Shown: positions 1 through 13,808, numbered from the stretch's first letter. The stretch: DNA of 64,000 nucleotides from Citrus sinensis (GCF_022201045.2 NC_068560.1:30149501-30213500), one strand, 5' to 3'. Made by a program: numbers and translations. Notes: generated by a model not told the origin, from the sequence alone.

Positions 1-1499
1 CTTGAAACCAGTTTATGCTAGAGAAAATGAAGTACCACTTTACTTAATGTTGTGTGTGGCTTTCTCATCAGCTAGCGTAATATCAATATTGAAAGACTTA
101 ACATCGACTGTGTGTTCTGCTCATGTTATTATGCACTTGACATTTATGTGTAATGTTAATGTTTAACTTTCATCCTTTTACGTAATAACAAACTCATTTG
201 TGTGTAAAATATTTTTCTTGCATTGTTGTATAATAGCCTTTCAATTCTCTGAGCAAGATTCGAGTGTTAAGGCTAGAGTCCTGCCAGTAGGGACTAGTGT
301 TTGGACCACGATGTTTGCTCTATTATTTTCCCCTAATCTAGGCTAGGACCTTGGGAACCATGTAGGGTGGAGTTTGCCCTTCCCAACCTTGGCCCAACTA
401 CTGCTCTGTTGGACATTGAGGTGACTATAAGGAAAAAAAAAGTTATATTTATCAAATAAAAGTCAATGGTAGGTAATAAATATCATTTTTAAATAATAAT
501 TTTAATAAAAATAATAAAATATATAATATGTTTTTCATTATATAAATGATGGATAAAATTAATTTTAACTTTTAAGTTAAAACAATTAATGTTTATACAA
601 ATACTTTAGTGTTATAAATTTTTTAAGTTATAACTTCTCAACCTCAATGTTAAACATGATTTAAATTGTATGTTTTAGAATGTTACAAAAGATGTTCTTA
701 TGAAGTTAGCAATAAGAATAACGTCGCATTTATAAAATTTGTCTCATGTGTCATACATGTGGTATAATTTGTAATAATATCATGTCATATGCAATATAAG
801 TTGAGACTCTATCTTTATATTCAAACTGTCTATATTTTTTTAATACTGTTATACATGACTATTATTAATATTACATCATATATTACAATTAATATTTACA
901 AACAGATTATACAACTCTCAAATATTCGAGAATTGAAGGTTGTCCACTCTACTCACATTTCGTGACGGATAGACTAGTTCTATTCAATTATTTGATAATT
1001 AAAGGAGGATTGAAATTAATCATCATAATACTTTTATAGAGGCTCGAATACTTACATTCAACATTGTAAGTGCGTGCAAGGGTGCTCCCACTAGGCCAAA
1101 AGCCTGTTGGTCAAACTGTCTACATTTTTATTTATCATAATTTTGACAAGAAAACATATTCTGTAATTTGGTAGGAAACACAAATAGTTATGGTATACAA
1201 CTTAATCCAATCAACTACTCCAAACATCAATCTATAAAAGAACTCCAAACCCTTTAAATTTTCTTTATCAAGTGATTACAGCTCAATTTCTACTTTATAC
1301 CTACCACAAGCTCCCAAATGTTGCAAGTCAAATTTAGTTGTAGCTTCTATTAATTTCTCGTATTCAATTGATGGAAACCTTACAAATCACATTTGCCCAT
1401 ATGCTACGACCAGCCCTGCCCATAAATTTATTTTTCCCCTTAATATTGCTTGACCTCATGGTACATTTATCAATTGGTGATCATAATGTACTACAATTA

Positions 1500-1970
1500 A
1501 AATGGGTGGTTATAAATCAAATGGGGAATGAAAATAAGAATAAATTATTTATTTGAATTGTCATAATCAGAATTAGAGTGGACTGGATTCCCATTGTTTT
1601 GTTTGCTTTGTCTACAAATTAGAATGGATTATTTTAAGTTAATAAGTTGCCCTAAGTTAACTATTTTCATTTTCATTATTATTTATTATAATAATTGTGA
1701 TTATTATCATCTAAAATTTATTATTATTATTAACAACAATTACAAGAATAAGAATAATAACAATAAAAATAATATAATAACATAACAATATTTAATTGAA
1801 GACAAAAGTGAAATTATATAATTTAAATGGAGTAAAATGGTGAGTAAAAAGAATGAAATTTGATTCTCAATGTTGTGGGAATCGAGTTCTCATTCCTTAA
1901 TTTAAAAAATATGTGAACTCCATATATTCCATTCTCATTATCCTTTTATTTAAACAAGTACAACCATCGA
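1500..1970. repeat. AT-rich GGAATG/CATTCC-flanked MITE-like element
   Basis: The left part carries GGGAATGAAAATAAG-type sequence and the right part carries its inverted counterpart (CATTCTCATTATCC). The core is rich in ATT/AAT triplets. The same architecture recurs at about 21133-21730. This suggests a non-autonomous element family, but the exact ends and target-site duplications could not be fixed. Confidence 0.35.
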
Positions 1971-4335
1971 TCATTCTCATTTTGAATTTTAATTTTACTA
2001 ATTCTACACGTAAATGCACCATTAGTACATTTTCGAGTTCATCTAACAAACAACTACCAGAAAACAAGCAAAAGACATGGAGAGAACAAAATGATCATGG
2101 TGCCACCCATCCTGGACCAATATTTGACTAATGTATAATGCACATACAGAGGGCGAATTCGGAATAGTGATTTCTGTTAGAATATGTAAAGAGGGTGACC
2201 AAAATCACAGCTAAAAAGCACAGCAGGCCAAAAGAAAAATTAAGTGATTGGATTTCTCCATGTCACCAACCAAACTCGTTGACTAGACATCCAAAAGCAT
2301 GAGGACTGAGGACATCTCTTCGTCTTCAAGCGACTTTCGTTACCACCCATTTCGGTTCTTTATCAAATATCAACCAAACAGTTTGCTAATTGATCTGCAG
2401 CCAATTCTGTTTTGCCCACTATCTCACTAAAAAGACACTCTGCTTTCCTTTAGTTATATATGAAAAGTAATGGGGCCTCGCTGTGCTGAAAGTGATTTGC
2501 ATCCTATTCCTAGGCCTAGAATCGCTTTCAATGTGGGTATTATGCTGAGTGTAAAAGTGAAAATAGTGATTAACAAGGCTTAATTACTTTAAGACCAATT
2601 ATTATATGAAGTATTGCTCAAGTAATGACGCTTTCGAACTCCTACCGGCCATCATTTGTTAATTAATAAAGACATTTTTAACCGAACATCATCATCTTTA
2701 TTAATTTAAGTTATTAAAAGGGTCGATTACAGTTCAGTTGCACACGTCACCCCCCAGTTGCTGCCCTTTGTCAACTTTGTTCTGTTTGTTTAATCATATT
2801 CCTATTCATTTCTCCTGTTAAATCCTGAAGATAACTGGATGATTACATAATTACCTGTATATTATTGTTACTAAATTTTGCGGTGATGAAACACATTTCT
2901 ACTTAGTACATGCATGATTTTTCAACTTTAATTTTAAGCAAGTAAAATTTGCATGATGGTTGAATCTTGTAATTTTATCAAAGCTACCAACTTGTGCATC
3001 AATGGCTATGTTACCATGAGTGCAGTGGCCGAGCTGTGTAAAGTAGAAAAATAGGTCCCTTTATAAAGCAATAGAAAGATTAAAAAAAAGGAACTGAGGC
3101 AGCTGGGACGGAGTCTCAATGACAGACAGTAAGGGACGGATCATCCTGTAAAGAAATGCTTTCGAAGCTTTATCCTTGCAAAATCATCAGTATGTATGTT
3201 GAGAAGTGGGGGCTTGACGAGCTTCTTCTGGCAATTGCAATAACAACAAAGCTGATATAATTAATCAAGTTAAGTTCGGCTAATTCTGCGCCATCATAAT
3301 TGATTAACTACTCTTTTACCATATAATGTCCAAAAAACAATGATTGATTGTCATTAATGTTCTTTACACAAGCTTAAAGGTTAAAACTCGTGCTGAACGA
3401 GTACAAATAATTAGCAGTAACCGGGAAAACGAAAGAAAGATGCTTTTCGACGAAATAGAGTGTCAATGAAGGAATTTGCTCTGGAAAGTGGTCCTCTGGG
3501 GCATGGACCCTCAAGGGCGTCCATGTGTTAGTGATACCGTCCACAATGTGTCAACACATCACACATTGTAAGTATGGACTTCGTTATCAACCTTAACCTT
3601 GAGTTTTCCACGAAGGATATTTTCAACAGTAGTCAATTCAACACTCACACACTCTTGTTAGCTTAAAAAACACTCGCCCTCTTGGTCAAGGACCACATTT
3701 TGTTAGTGTCATGAACGTGCTATTGAATTTCGTCCATCTCTTTGATCAATTTCGATTCTGAAGTAGACAATCAGTAGAGAGGACATATTGATTGTCGGTT
3801 TTTTTTCCCCGAATTTAGTCGCGCCATATCATATCATATTATATGGAAGAAACAGGAGGAAAAAAAAAATCGAAAGGTACTTTGAGGAACTATTACAATT
3901 TTGGAAGAAAATCTTAAGCAAAATAGTCTCGGGTCTATCAGGCAGACATTTATAACTTGCACCAATAGACTTATGGACTATGTTAATCGTATGTGTTGAG
4001 TTACGTCCAAGATGATTAAAATGAGTGTAACTTGAAGTGTCACTTATTAATAGATTAGTTTTTTGAGTTGGATCTATATATGTTTTAAGTTTATTTCTAC
4101 TGTGGTATTAAAATTATACCCTGATAGTCATAATGTGATAAAGTAATTTAGGTTATCAAACATAAGTGACTAGTGTCTTTTTTCCACCGGTGATACTTTC
4201 GTTTAAAGAGACTTTTGAGTTATGTCCCATGTTAAATTAATTAATTAGAGTTGTTTGAACTCATTAATAGGAGATGTCACTTTATTTAATATTCTAATCT
4301 TTTATGCTTAACACTTAATCAAAAAAATATTATAA

Positions 4336-4361
4336 AATAATAATAATAATAATAATAATAC
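4336..4361. repeat. (AAT)n microsatellite
   Basis: About nine uninterrupted AAT/TAA units lie in spacer DNA. Confidence 0.9.
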
Positions 4362-5275
4362 TAGCTCTATTGGTGAGAAACGAGATCGTTAAGTGTAGAG
4401 TGGGTGTGAATCATAGTACTTGCGACCTAACTCTGTTAGCTTTTCTTAAACAGTTTAGTTAGTGCTGGTGAAGGCATTGATTTCGGGTGGCCAAATGCAT
4501 TCTCACACCTGTTGATTTGCATACAATTTCAATGGTGACATAATAATGAACCCCATTAATCTTCTCGTATTATTAATTATAATAATGTATCAGCCAGCAA
4601 GTGGTTGAGCAAGAGTTATAACTGTCCACTTCTTTTGTTCTTACCCAATTTCTTTTCAACCTAGATGGGTTATCACATAATTAATTGAAAATTCTACTTT
4701 CTTTTTTAATTGAAAAATCTACTTAATTTTTAAAAATATGTATCAATGTATCAACTGTTAGGCATCTCGTTTCGAAATAAAAAACGTCGGGAGACTTCTT
4801 TTTTTTTTACTATTATTATCAAATTGCATTAAAAGATTAAAAGGACTAACACATTCAAACGTAACACTTTAGAAAATCTAAGACTCAAGTTTTGGATATG
4901 ACAACATCTAATACTATAATATATTATTAATTAATCCTTAATATAATCTCCTTAGACTTCATGATTCTAGAAGTAAATAGGATTTTTAAAGACCATAGGT
5001 CATTTATCAAAAAAAGAAAAAGAACATAGATTATTAATTAAAATTTAATTTCGTTGTGTGTAAAGTGATGTCGTAAGTTATAACAAAATTATATCAGCTT
5101 ATGTTTTATAATAGAATTAATAAAAACCATTTTTTGTTCCTAAAACTACCATATTACTAGATATCTTGAATATATACTTCCCACATTTTCTTATCACATT
5201 AATTAATGTATTCGTAAATTAGAAAATATAGAGAATAAGAAATCACTAATTAGTTCACTGGGTTTGAAGATTAAT

Positions 5276-5325
<50 letters not shown>
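5276..5325. repeat. (AT)n microsatellite
   Basis: About 50 bases of alternating AT with one internal ACAT interruption, in intergenic DNA. Confidence 0.95.
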
Positions 5326-5327
<2 letters not shown>

Positions 5328-6608
5328 GCAACCAGAGTGACTTAAGATCAAATTAAAGCAAATGGAGTTACAAAAACTCAAAGGAGGATTATGATTGTTT
5401 TGTCCCTTTCACTTCTTTAAGATGAATAAGTTAGTTAATTTTGGTTATTGATGACGCTATCGATTTGCTTGCTCTAATTATTCGGTCAGTTGGTGAGTTA
5501 ATTCTTATTATATGAATTGTAAATTAATTTTTCAGAAAAGTACCTTTGATTAGGTGAGAAAAAGAATAAGGAGCTTCTACAAGCGGCAAAGCAAATTTAG
5601 TATCAACGCTTCTAATCTTTTGATAAAATTTTATGCACCCAAATTTACCATCACCCAATGTGTAAATATCCCAACAAAAGCGATGCCTAAGAAATATTCA
5701 AGCTCATGATCTCTAACTACTTGGTTTGAACATCATTTTCAAATCGTTTTTAGGCAAAAAATAATCTATTTTTGTTAATAATTACTCAAGTACCATCATC
5801 GTCACCTTCATTATCATTTTGTGCCATTTCATCTTCTTATGATTACCCATTTCTAGAGGTATCAATCTAACAAATCTGAACTTGTAAATATAATAAATCT
5901 CACTTTAATTTGGCTCTGAATTATTTTATAATTATTTAAATTTAGGCTTTTGGTGGATCCTTAGTGTAATATCACTAAATAATATATTAAGAAAATGAGA
6001 AACCTCACTTCCTAAACATCAATTTTTAATCCTTATTACAACTCAAACTTAAATGATCAAAAGTGCAATGTGTTCATGACCAGTCAACTTGCACCTAATA
6101 AGCATCAGAAAAAAATATTACTCTTTGCACGTAACTAACGCATGCGTGCTGTGTACCATAATGAATTCAATATTACTCATCGTCATAATTAACAAAACAA
6201 AGGTTTAGGGCATTATTGTCAAGAATTTTATGAAAATGGCTTCAAAGTAGTGTTTAATTAATACAAATAATTTACTTACTATTTTTCGTGCATTAGATCG
6301 AAAAAAAATAAACAAATGAAGCCAATCACCCTTTGGTCAAATAGCGGGAGTAACTTTTCTCTTTTAAACTAAACTTCAATGATAATATATCAAAGACAAG
6401 CATGGACGAGCCTGTGACAGGGGTTTCTTTGGCTCCCCGCCGTTTGATAGGATTTTGTTTGGCTCTCCGCCCAGAAATTTTCCTTCAATATTTAATGAGG
6501 GTCGTTGTTCGGGCTGTGCCGTATTAAAATCATGAAAGAGAATCTCGATTACTTTCTAATTGTAAATATGAGTAGAGTTCTAATTATAATATATCAATAT
6601 TTTTTAAA

Positions 6609-6628
6609 ATATATATATATATATATAT
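6609..6628. repeat. (AT)n microsatellite
   Basis: A short run of ten AT units in spacer DNA. Confidence 0.85.
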
Positions 6629-7217
6629 CAAGGAAGTATGGACGGGCTTGTTTCGAGTTGTTTGCTAAAAAAACAAAAGAACTTTAAATTAAGCCAATTT
6701 TTGTACGTAGACTGAAATTTTGAACAGTTTCTGCGAATTTTCCAAAATGTTCAAAGATTATGAACATGGTTAAACAAAAAGAATCTACCTCAGTAATGAA
6801 AAAATGAAGATAAAAATAAATTCTTAAATAAACTCATACTAACATTTTATTAGTTATTCTCACTGGATATTATCAAAGTTCAGTCCTCCAGATTCGCGCG
6901 AGAAGTCAATTAACAACAGGCTATTTATTTGGGGTGAAAACTTGAACGGCTAGAAAAAGATTAAAAAAAAAAATTCAATGCCCCTTTGAGAAAAAAAATT
7001 TAAATTCAACTCTGTGTGTCGCTTGCGTAACGTCTCTCCGAAGATTCACAGTACCCAAACGTCCCACACCCCTTCACACATCTTTTCGTACAAGTCCACA
7101 TTTGCGTGCACAAAAAAACCCCCCAAACTCGCTTCCACGTGTTATTTACTCCATCGAAATTCCGAAATTACCCTTTCCACCTACGCACTTGAACCCATCG
7201 CACGCGAGTGCGATGCT

Positions 7218-7227
7218 ATTTATAAAA
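7218..7227 (+). promoter_or_regulatory. TATA box of the QWRF gene
   Basis: The sequence ATTTATAAAA is followed by GC-richer DNA and lies about 390 bases upstream of the start codon. This would give a long 5' leader of roughly 360 bases. It is the best TATA match upstream of this gene. The transcription start is not shown by sequence alone. Confidence 0.5.
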
Positions 7228-7303
7228 CCCGCGAGTAGGAGGAGGGCTATAATTCCTCATTTGAAAAAAAAAATTAATTTTCGCTAAAAGCTCTCAGTAG
7301 TAG

Positions 7304-7333
7304 TATGACAGTTATGCTCTCAAATCTCGCCTA
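7304..7333 (+). promoter_or_regulatory. Upstream ORF 1 in the QWRF leader (9 codons)
   Basis: ATG to TAA encodes a nine-residue peptide inside the predicted leader, about 80 bases after the TATA box. It is one of three leader ATGs ahead of the main start, so it may reduce or condition translation. Confidence 0.45.
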
Positions 7334-7562
7334 AACAACTTCCCTTCCTCGCCGGAGTTTCGTAACGGTCATATCGCCGATCGCTATTTTCCCTCCCTCT
7401 CTAAATTTACATCAGCTTTTAAATCCATAATTTGGCCTCCGTAATAATCACAGATCTTCCGCACAAACTTCCGCACTCTCTTTACTGGATGCTAAGCTAA
7501 ATTGTGGCAGGTTTAAGCACGGGTTTAAGGTGAAGGCGCAAAATTAGGGTTTCTTGTTTTGT

Positions 7563-7624
7563 AATGAGTTTGAAGAATAATGAAGGTTGACTTGAAATTT
7601 GTGTGTAAGCAAACGCAATGGTAG
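7563..7624 (+). promoter_or_regulatory. Overlapping upstream ORFs 2 and 3 at the QWRF start
   Basis: An eight-codon uORF runs 7563-7589. A second in another frame starts at 7580 and stops at 7624, so it reads through the main ATG at 7618. Ribosomes translating uORF 3 would pass the true start, which predicts leaky scanning or translational repression. This is read directly from sequence, but the effect is inference. Confidence 0.5.
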
Positions 7625-10600
7625 TAGCTGCAGTATCAACGGCTATAAGCAACACCCCGAAAACGACGTCGACGACGACTCAGAATCCTAGTACAAGAAC
7701 GAGGCCACCTCTTTTACCGTCAGACCCCGAGAATGGACTTGCTAATCATCGACGCCCTAAATCACGAGAAGTTACTTCTCGCTATCTCTCTTCCTCCGTC
7801 TCTTCTTCCTCTTCTTCGTCTTCCACCTCCTCAACGGCGTCGAAACGCTGTCCATCGCCGTTAGTTTCTAGAAGGACTTCTTCGACAACGGCCACGATGA
7901 CTCCAATTTCTTCGGCGCATTCCACAGTCAAACGGTCGCAGTCCGCGGAGCGTGGACGGCCTGTTACTCCGCGGCTGAATAGTAACGGTCATTTGAGAAC
8001 CGGCGAATTATCAGCTGCGCAGAAAATGTTGTTCACTTCAACTAGGAGTTTGTCGGTGTCATTTCAAGGTGAGTCGTTTCCACTTCAAGTAAGTAAGGCC
8101 AAACCAGCGCCGTCTCCTTCGCCAATTAGTACTAGTAGTGCCGTAAGAAAAGGCACGCCGGAGAGGCGCAAAGCCGTAACGTCAGCGAGAGATCATACGG
8201 AGAATTCGAAGCCAGAACGGTGGCCGGGGAGATCACGTCAGCCGAACTCTTTGAGCAGGAGCGTGGATTGTACGGATGAGAGGAGAAATTTGGTTGGATC
8301 TGGGGGTAATGTAGTTAGGGCGTTACAGAATTCGATGATTGACAACAGTAATAATAGTAATAGGGCTTTGTTCGAGACAAGATTGAGCACTGATTCAGCT
8401 AATGCCGTGCTGGACAAAATACAGTCACAAAAGAAGAAGCAGGAGGACGATGATGGTGGTATACGGTGTGATCTCACAGCTTCTGATACTGAGAGTGTGT
8501 CTTCTGGCAGCACTTCAGAAGCTCATGAGAGAAACGGTGTTGGAATTGTTAATCCACGTGGCCCGCGTGGGATTGTTGTTCCGGCTAGATTTTGGCATGA
8601 GACTAGTAACAGATTGCGGCAACAAGCCGACCCTTCTACGCCCGTATCTAAGACAAATGGATTAAAAATCGCTTGTACGCCTAAGCTGATTGTGCCCAAG
8701 AAATTTGGATTTGATAGTCCTGCGTCTTCTCCTAAAGGAGTTGTAAATACTAGAGGACTTTCATCGCCTTTAAGAAGTGCAGCTAGGCCTGCATCACCAA
8801 GTAAGCTTGTGACATCTGCTGGTTCTTCACCTGTTCGGGGATTGAGCCCATCTAGAGTGAGGAATACTGCTATGGGAATGAATAGTAGTAATTTGATCAG
8901 TGTGAGTAACGCACCGTCAGTTATGAGTTACGCAGTTGATGTTAGGAGGGGGAAGGTTGGGGAGAATCGGGTTGTTGATGCTCATTTGTTGCGGCTGTTT
9001 CATAACCGGTTGTTGCAGTGGCGGTTTGTGAATGCTAGAGCCAATGCAGCTCTGTCTGCCCAGAGATTGAACGCAGAGGTATGACTTCTCGACTTGAAAT
9101 TACTAGTCTTCAATTTGAAACAAAATAAAAGCAACAGGTATTTTATTTGATGAACATTTTGAATTGATATCTGGATTGTTTTGCTTTTCAATTTAATTTG
9201 CTGTGATTTTGTCCTTCTTTTTATAGCACCTTGTTTGATATTTCTTTCATTTCTACAGAAGTTGGTTTTTGGGCTCCCCTTGTTTTTTTTTTTTTTTTGA
9301 GTTTTTGTGAGTTGGAAAGTCTAATTGTATGTAATTGAACTGATAGTTCTTGCTTATTGACAATAAGATGTCTGTGATTTCGGAATTTAGTTGCATATTT
9401 GGAAGTAACCAGTGCTCAATCTTCACAACTAGGTAGTATTGAGGTTAGAAATCAATTTAAGGGGTGTTTTCGTGGACTGGGGAAGGTTCTGGGCAGCTTT
9501 TTGTTTTTCAAAGCAAAGTTTGCCCCTAATGGATGGTAATTGTCTCCTATCAAAAGGATAAGTGAAGATGGGTTGGTGGTCTACTGTGTTTACCGGTAGT
9601 ATTGAGGTTGTATAATATCTTAAGAGATTTCTGGGAATCTTTTCTTTTTTTATTTTTTTGGGTAAACTTCTCTATTCAAAGATGCCTATACATCTGAGAT
9701 TCCTATAGCGATACCATCTTAAGGTAGCAAACAGGTTCTGTTTGGGTTTTGAGTGAGAGTTTGTCAATGGGTGATTGCAAAGTTGGGTGTAACATCTGGT
9801 AGCAAACTCAACTGGAACCTTTCATTTATCTTTTAGGTTGCATTTGGCCATACATCAGTTGCATGGTATTCTACTAGTAAAATTACCTCAAACGAGTTAG
9901 TGATATGTTCTGTCAAACATTAATGTGTGTCGAGAACCAAAAATATGGATGCACTGGATCAATGCAACTTGTAGAAATTTAGAATCCTTGCTCACTCCCA
10001 TGCCTCGGATTCTTAAAAGCTCTAGGCTTGATTGCCATTTAATTTAGCTTTAAGTATCAGCATATCTTCTGTTGACAACTATTGCTGTCTTTGAAGTGAC
10101 AAACTCTACCATACTTTATGTACTTGTTTCGCTTGAAGTTTAGATTGTTTTCCAGATAATTTTAATTTAACCACTCAAAACTTGTCCTAATATTGTTCTT
10201 GTACCAGAGAAGCCTCTACAATGCATGGATAGCTAGCTCAAGGCTGCGTGAATCTGTAAGAACCAAAAGAACTGAGCTGCAGTTGCTGAAGCAAAATTTG
10301 AAGCTAACTTCCATCCTTAAGTCACAAGTAAGATAAACTACACTCTGTGTTTCTCATGGGTTTTCTTTCGTTCATTCTGCCTTCCCCTCCCCCCCCCCCC
10401 CCCCCCGCCCACCCTTTTTTCCGTTGGTTTAGGATAGGGGTAGGCAAATTCGAGTTCGGATCAACCTAGTTGGGTTTCAAGTTGATTGGGTTGAGAAAAA
10501 TGTGATCCAAACTCAATCCAAATTTGTAATCCAATCCGTTCTGATTTTAACTATATTTGGATCGGATTGGATCGGATCAAAATGTCTGTTTGAGTTCTGA

Positions 10601-13600
10601 CCGGATCGGTTCGGGTTATATGCAAATCGGGTCAAGTTCGGGTCAAAATTGGATTCGAATCAATTAGGATGCATTTGGATAATATTCAAATTAGGGGTAA
10701 TTTTGAGCTTTTTTGTTTATTTTGACTTCTTGTACAAATTATTTTAGTTGTTAGAAGATTGTTTTAATGTAATTATCTCCTTTTTGTCTTTTTCTTTTAT
10801 CAATTTTCAACAGAAAATGAAAACTACTGCTATTAAATTAAATAAATTAAAATAAAAATAAATTACTACCATCAAATCAGGTCGGATCAGGTTATTTTCC
10901 CACTCCTAAAATTATAACTGAAGTATATATGTATTTTTAATTTAGTGTTAACCCGATTCGGTCAGGTTGGAGGCTTCATCCGCATTGATTCCGAACCCGA
11001 ATTTTATGGATCGGGTTATTTGTCCAACCCTAGTTTAGGACATAGTTTTCTGCCTTCATTGAATTGCCCAATGGGCATTTGCACGTTTTTTATCTCATGT
11101 CTGCGGTGGATTCAATTTTTATTGATGCATTTTATCTTATAGACTGATTCATTTGTTGCTAATTTTCCATCTGTAACTCCTATACTATTGGTTTTGAAAT
11201 AGAAGGGCTCTCTCTAAACCCCCCCCCCCCCCCCCCCCCCACCCACTCCACTGCCTGAGTCCCTGTCTTTTGGCATATAATTCCAATTCTAATCATCAAA
11301 AAAGAAAAAATAGGATGGCACTGTTTTCTGAAGCAGTAAATTTTTCATCTCTGTTTTTTTTGCAGTCCTGATATTGTGATGCTGCATGAAGTGCTTTTGT
11401 TGCTACTAAGACACTGTCAAACTTTTTGACTGTTGCATGTTTATCTGAGTTTTCATTGTGAATGTAGATGACATTTTTAGAAGAATCGGCTCTTATGGAC
11501 CGGGATTATTCTAGCTCGTTATTGGGGGCTATTGAAGCTTTGAGGGCTAGCACACTTCGGCTTCCAGTTGTTGGTGGGGCAAGGGTATGTCTATTTGTTT
11601 CCTTCCTTTTAAATTATTTCAGGGCCTAACATGGATACTCTCTATTTTTCCCTTTGGGCTAAGTGGAACTTTTGCCTGCCATGTTGGGTATATTTGGGCC
11701 TAATAGAACCTATTACTTGACTCTTTGTATTTACAGGCAGATTTCCAAAATGTGAAGGACGCTATTTCTTCAGCTGTTGATGTGATGCAAGCAATGGCGT
11801 CCTCAATATGCTTATTGTTATCAAAGGTAATAATCAGAACTCTACCCAACTAATAGTTTTCCAGAACGTTGAAGTGGTTTTCCAAAGTTTGTTGAATTTT
11901 ATAATTGGGTTTGTTGCAAACTTTATTTTTTAATGAAGTTTGAAGACCACACAACTTTTTATTTTACGTAGTAGGTTATTTTGTGATCATATGTTGTTAG
12001 CTTTGTTTAACCAGTACGTTAAAACATACGTTTTTGCCCTCATTTCTGCTGCAATACCCTCTGTTAAATTCTACTTAAATAGTTCTGCAGACTTTGATAT
12101 ATATGGATGCTGGGTCACCTAGTTTCTGGTTTCAATGGGGTTACCCTTACTGTACATGGGATGTTTAAATACCAAACCAAGCGAAGTAGTGGATCTAGCC
12201 TGGCCACATTCCCTTTAACTTCGATTTTCTTGTAGACACATGTAGAGAACAAGAATAACCCAGTTACTGACTGGATTGAAACTCTTTCTGTCAGGTAATT
12301 TGGTGGTGATAAAATTAGGCTTCAGCTTAATGTGTAAGATATTAGTACAACTAAAATAAATAATGTTTTCACAAATTTTCTATGTATTTAATTGCAGTAG
12401 ATCTCACTATGAAATTAACAAAGGATTCAGTAAAGCAAATAGAACGAAGAGCCCATAAGCTCTTTTTTTCTCATATAATTGAACCACACTGGTGGCCATT
12501 CAATTAGGGTTGCTGCATCTCTCTGAGTTACAAAACTCTTAACATATGTCTTTGCAAAGTAAGATAATTCATATCCCCCCACAGATGGAGATATTTGAGC
12601 TACAGCTGATGTGGACAACCAAGTCTAATCAAAGACTATTTGCAGCCTCTGGCATATTTTCTTGCCATAATTTTCGATGTCCACCAAATGAGAAACTTCT
12701 GGTAACCTAGAAACAGCCCTCCCACAATGCTGTAGAATCTGCTCTGTGCACAGATAGTTACATCTTCCTTATATTTTCTGTGTAAAGATTGCAAAATGCT
12801 TCAGCTTTCAGGAGATCAGATTGATTGTATTAACTTTACACTTGCACATATGATTGAGATTTTTACTGACTCTATTTTTATCAAATAGGCTTACACTTTT
12901 CTCAACAATTTTTACTTTAAATCTGGTTAATATGGAGTCTTCTAGAAGCTTTGGTATATCCACTTGCTGAGAGATCAATAAGTTGTTTTGACTGTGGAAA
13001 TAAAGCTTTTTGCTTTTGAGAACAGAGTTTAAGATTTTCCTGGATTGCGTATTTGAGGATATGGACTAGTTGTGTGACAACTTGAGGTCATTAATGCAGT
13101 ATAAAATGAGAAAATGATTGCCTTACTCTGTCAAATCCAATTTGATCACATTTGTGCACACATGTTTATTTTACTTTATTGTCTGATAATCAGCATGCTT
13201 TATTACATGCTTTTTAACTCATGGAATCAAGTTCTCTGTTTCTACTTTTCTTTTTATCTGCAATTTGCAGTTTTTGTTAGATCAATTTGTTGGCAGTGAC
13301 AAGTGTTGTGTACTTAAAATCTGTAGCCTTTCTTTGAAGAAGTTAGTATTATGAATGGGTTTTGCAGATGATGACCTCAATCTCTAGGCTCTCTTAACAT
13401 TATCAAACTTAAAATTGATTTGATGTACTCTGATACGATCGCACTCATTTGGCCCTACCTTAGCTTCTCTCTGATTATCATCATTATAATTTGGTATTTG
13501 ATAGGCTGGGGAAGTAAATTCTTTAGTTTCTGAGCTTTCCAACGTCAGTGCAAAAGAACACGCTTTGCTTGGTCAGTGCAAAGATCTATTGTCAACAATT

Positions 13601-13808
13601 GCAGCCATGCAGGTAAATCTTTCTATTTGGTTTCGTTATGTTATGTGAAAGAATAATAGCAGTCAAGGGCGTATTGTCTGATAATTTTGCTTAAGAGTTG
13701 CAGTAATTTTCTGAAAAATAATTCTGGTAGCAGGTGAAGGAATGTAGTCTGAGAACACATATCTTACAATCGGAACGTTTACCTGCAAGCCTGACGTCAA
13801 AAGTGTAA
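7618..13808 (+). CDS. QWRF motif-containing protein (QWRF1/QWRF2-like, DUF566)
   Basis: Six exons join in frame: 7618-9078, 10208-10327, 11468-11584, 11737-11826, 13505-13612 and 13734-13808, giving about 656 residues, close to the roughly 650 I recall for Arabidopsis QWRF1/QWRF2. The first 460 residues are Ser/Thr/Arg-rich and look disordered and basic, as in microtubule-binding members. The family signature QWRF lies at residues 467-470, followed by a conserved helical region containing SLYNAW and QLLKQNLKL. The C-terminal half continues with ADFQNVKDAI and AAMQ. Family members (QWRF1/SCO3, QWRF2, EDE1, the augmin subunit AUG8) bind or organise microtubules and affect plastids, flowers or endosperm. 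All introns are GT-AG and phase 0. Which QWRF paralogue this is remains unresolved, though length and the next C2H2 gene favour the QWRF1/QWRF2 branch. Confidence 0.92.
10389..10406. repeat. Poly-C tract in QWRF intron 2
   Basis: Eighteen consecutive C bases lie just upstream of the hAT element. Such tracts are prone to sequencing error. Confidence 0.9.
10435..11032. mobile_element. Non-autonomous hAT element in QWRF intron 2
   Basis: The 598-base element begins TAGGGGTAGGCAAAT and ends with the inverted form of TAGGGTTGGACAAAT, matching at 12 of 15 positions. It is flanked by a perfect 8-base target-site duplication, GTTTAGGA, at 10427-10434 and 11033-11040. An 8-base duplication with TAGGGGT-type ends is the hallmark of the hAT superfamily. 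The interior is rich in GGTTCGG/CCGAACC-like words near both ends and has no transposase frame. Confidence 0.88.
11219..11240. repeat. Poly-C tract in QWRF intron 2
   Basis: Twenty-two consecutive C bases, the second such tract in the same intron. Confidence 0.9.

Larger units (their letters stand above)
1..7217. other. AT-rich intergenic region with no supported gene
   Basis: I see no gene here. All open frames are short, AT-rich and without recognisable domains. The region holds simple repeats, an AT-rich element near 1500-1970, and scattered poly-A and poly-T runs. Positions 240-440 look like low-copy noncoding DNA ending in a short A-tract and could be the tail of an old retroelement, but no coding remnant supports that. 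The last 300 bases before the QWRF gene are its promoter. Confidence 0.6.
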
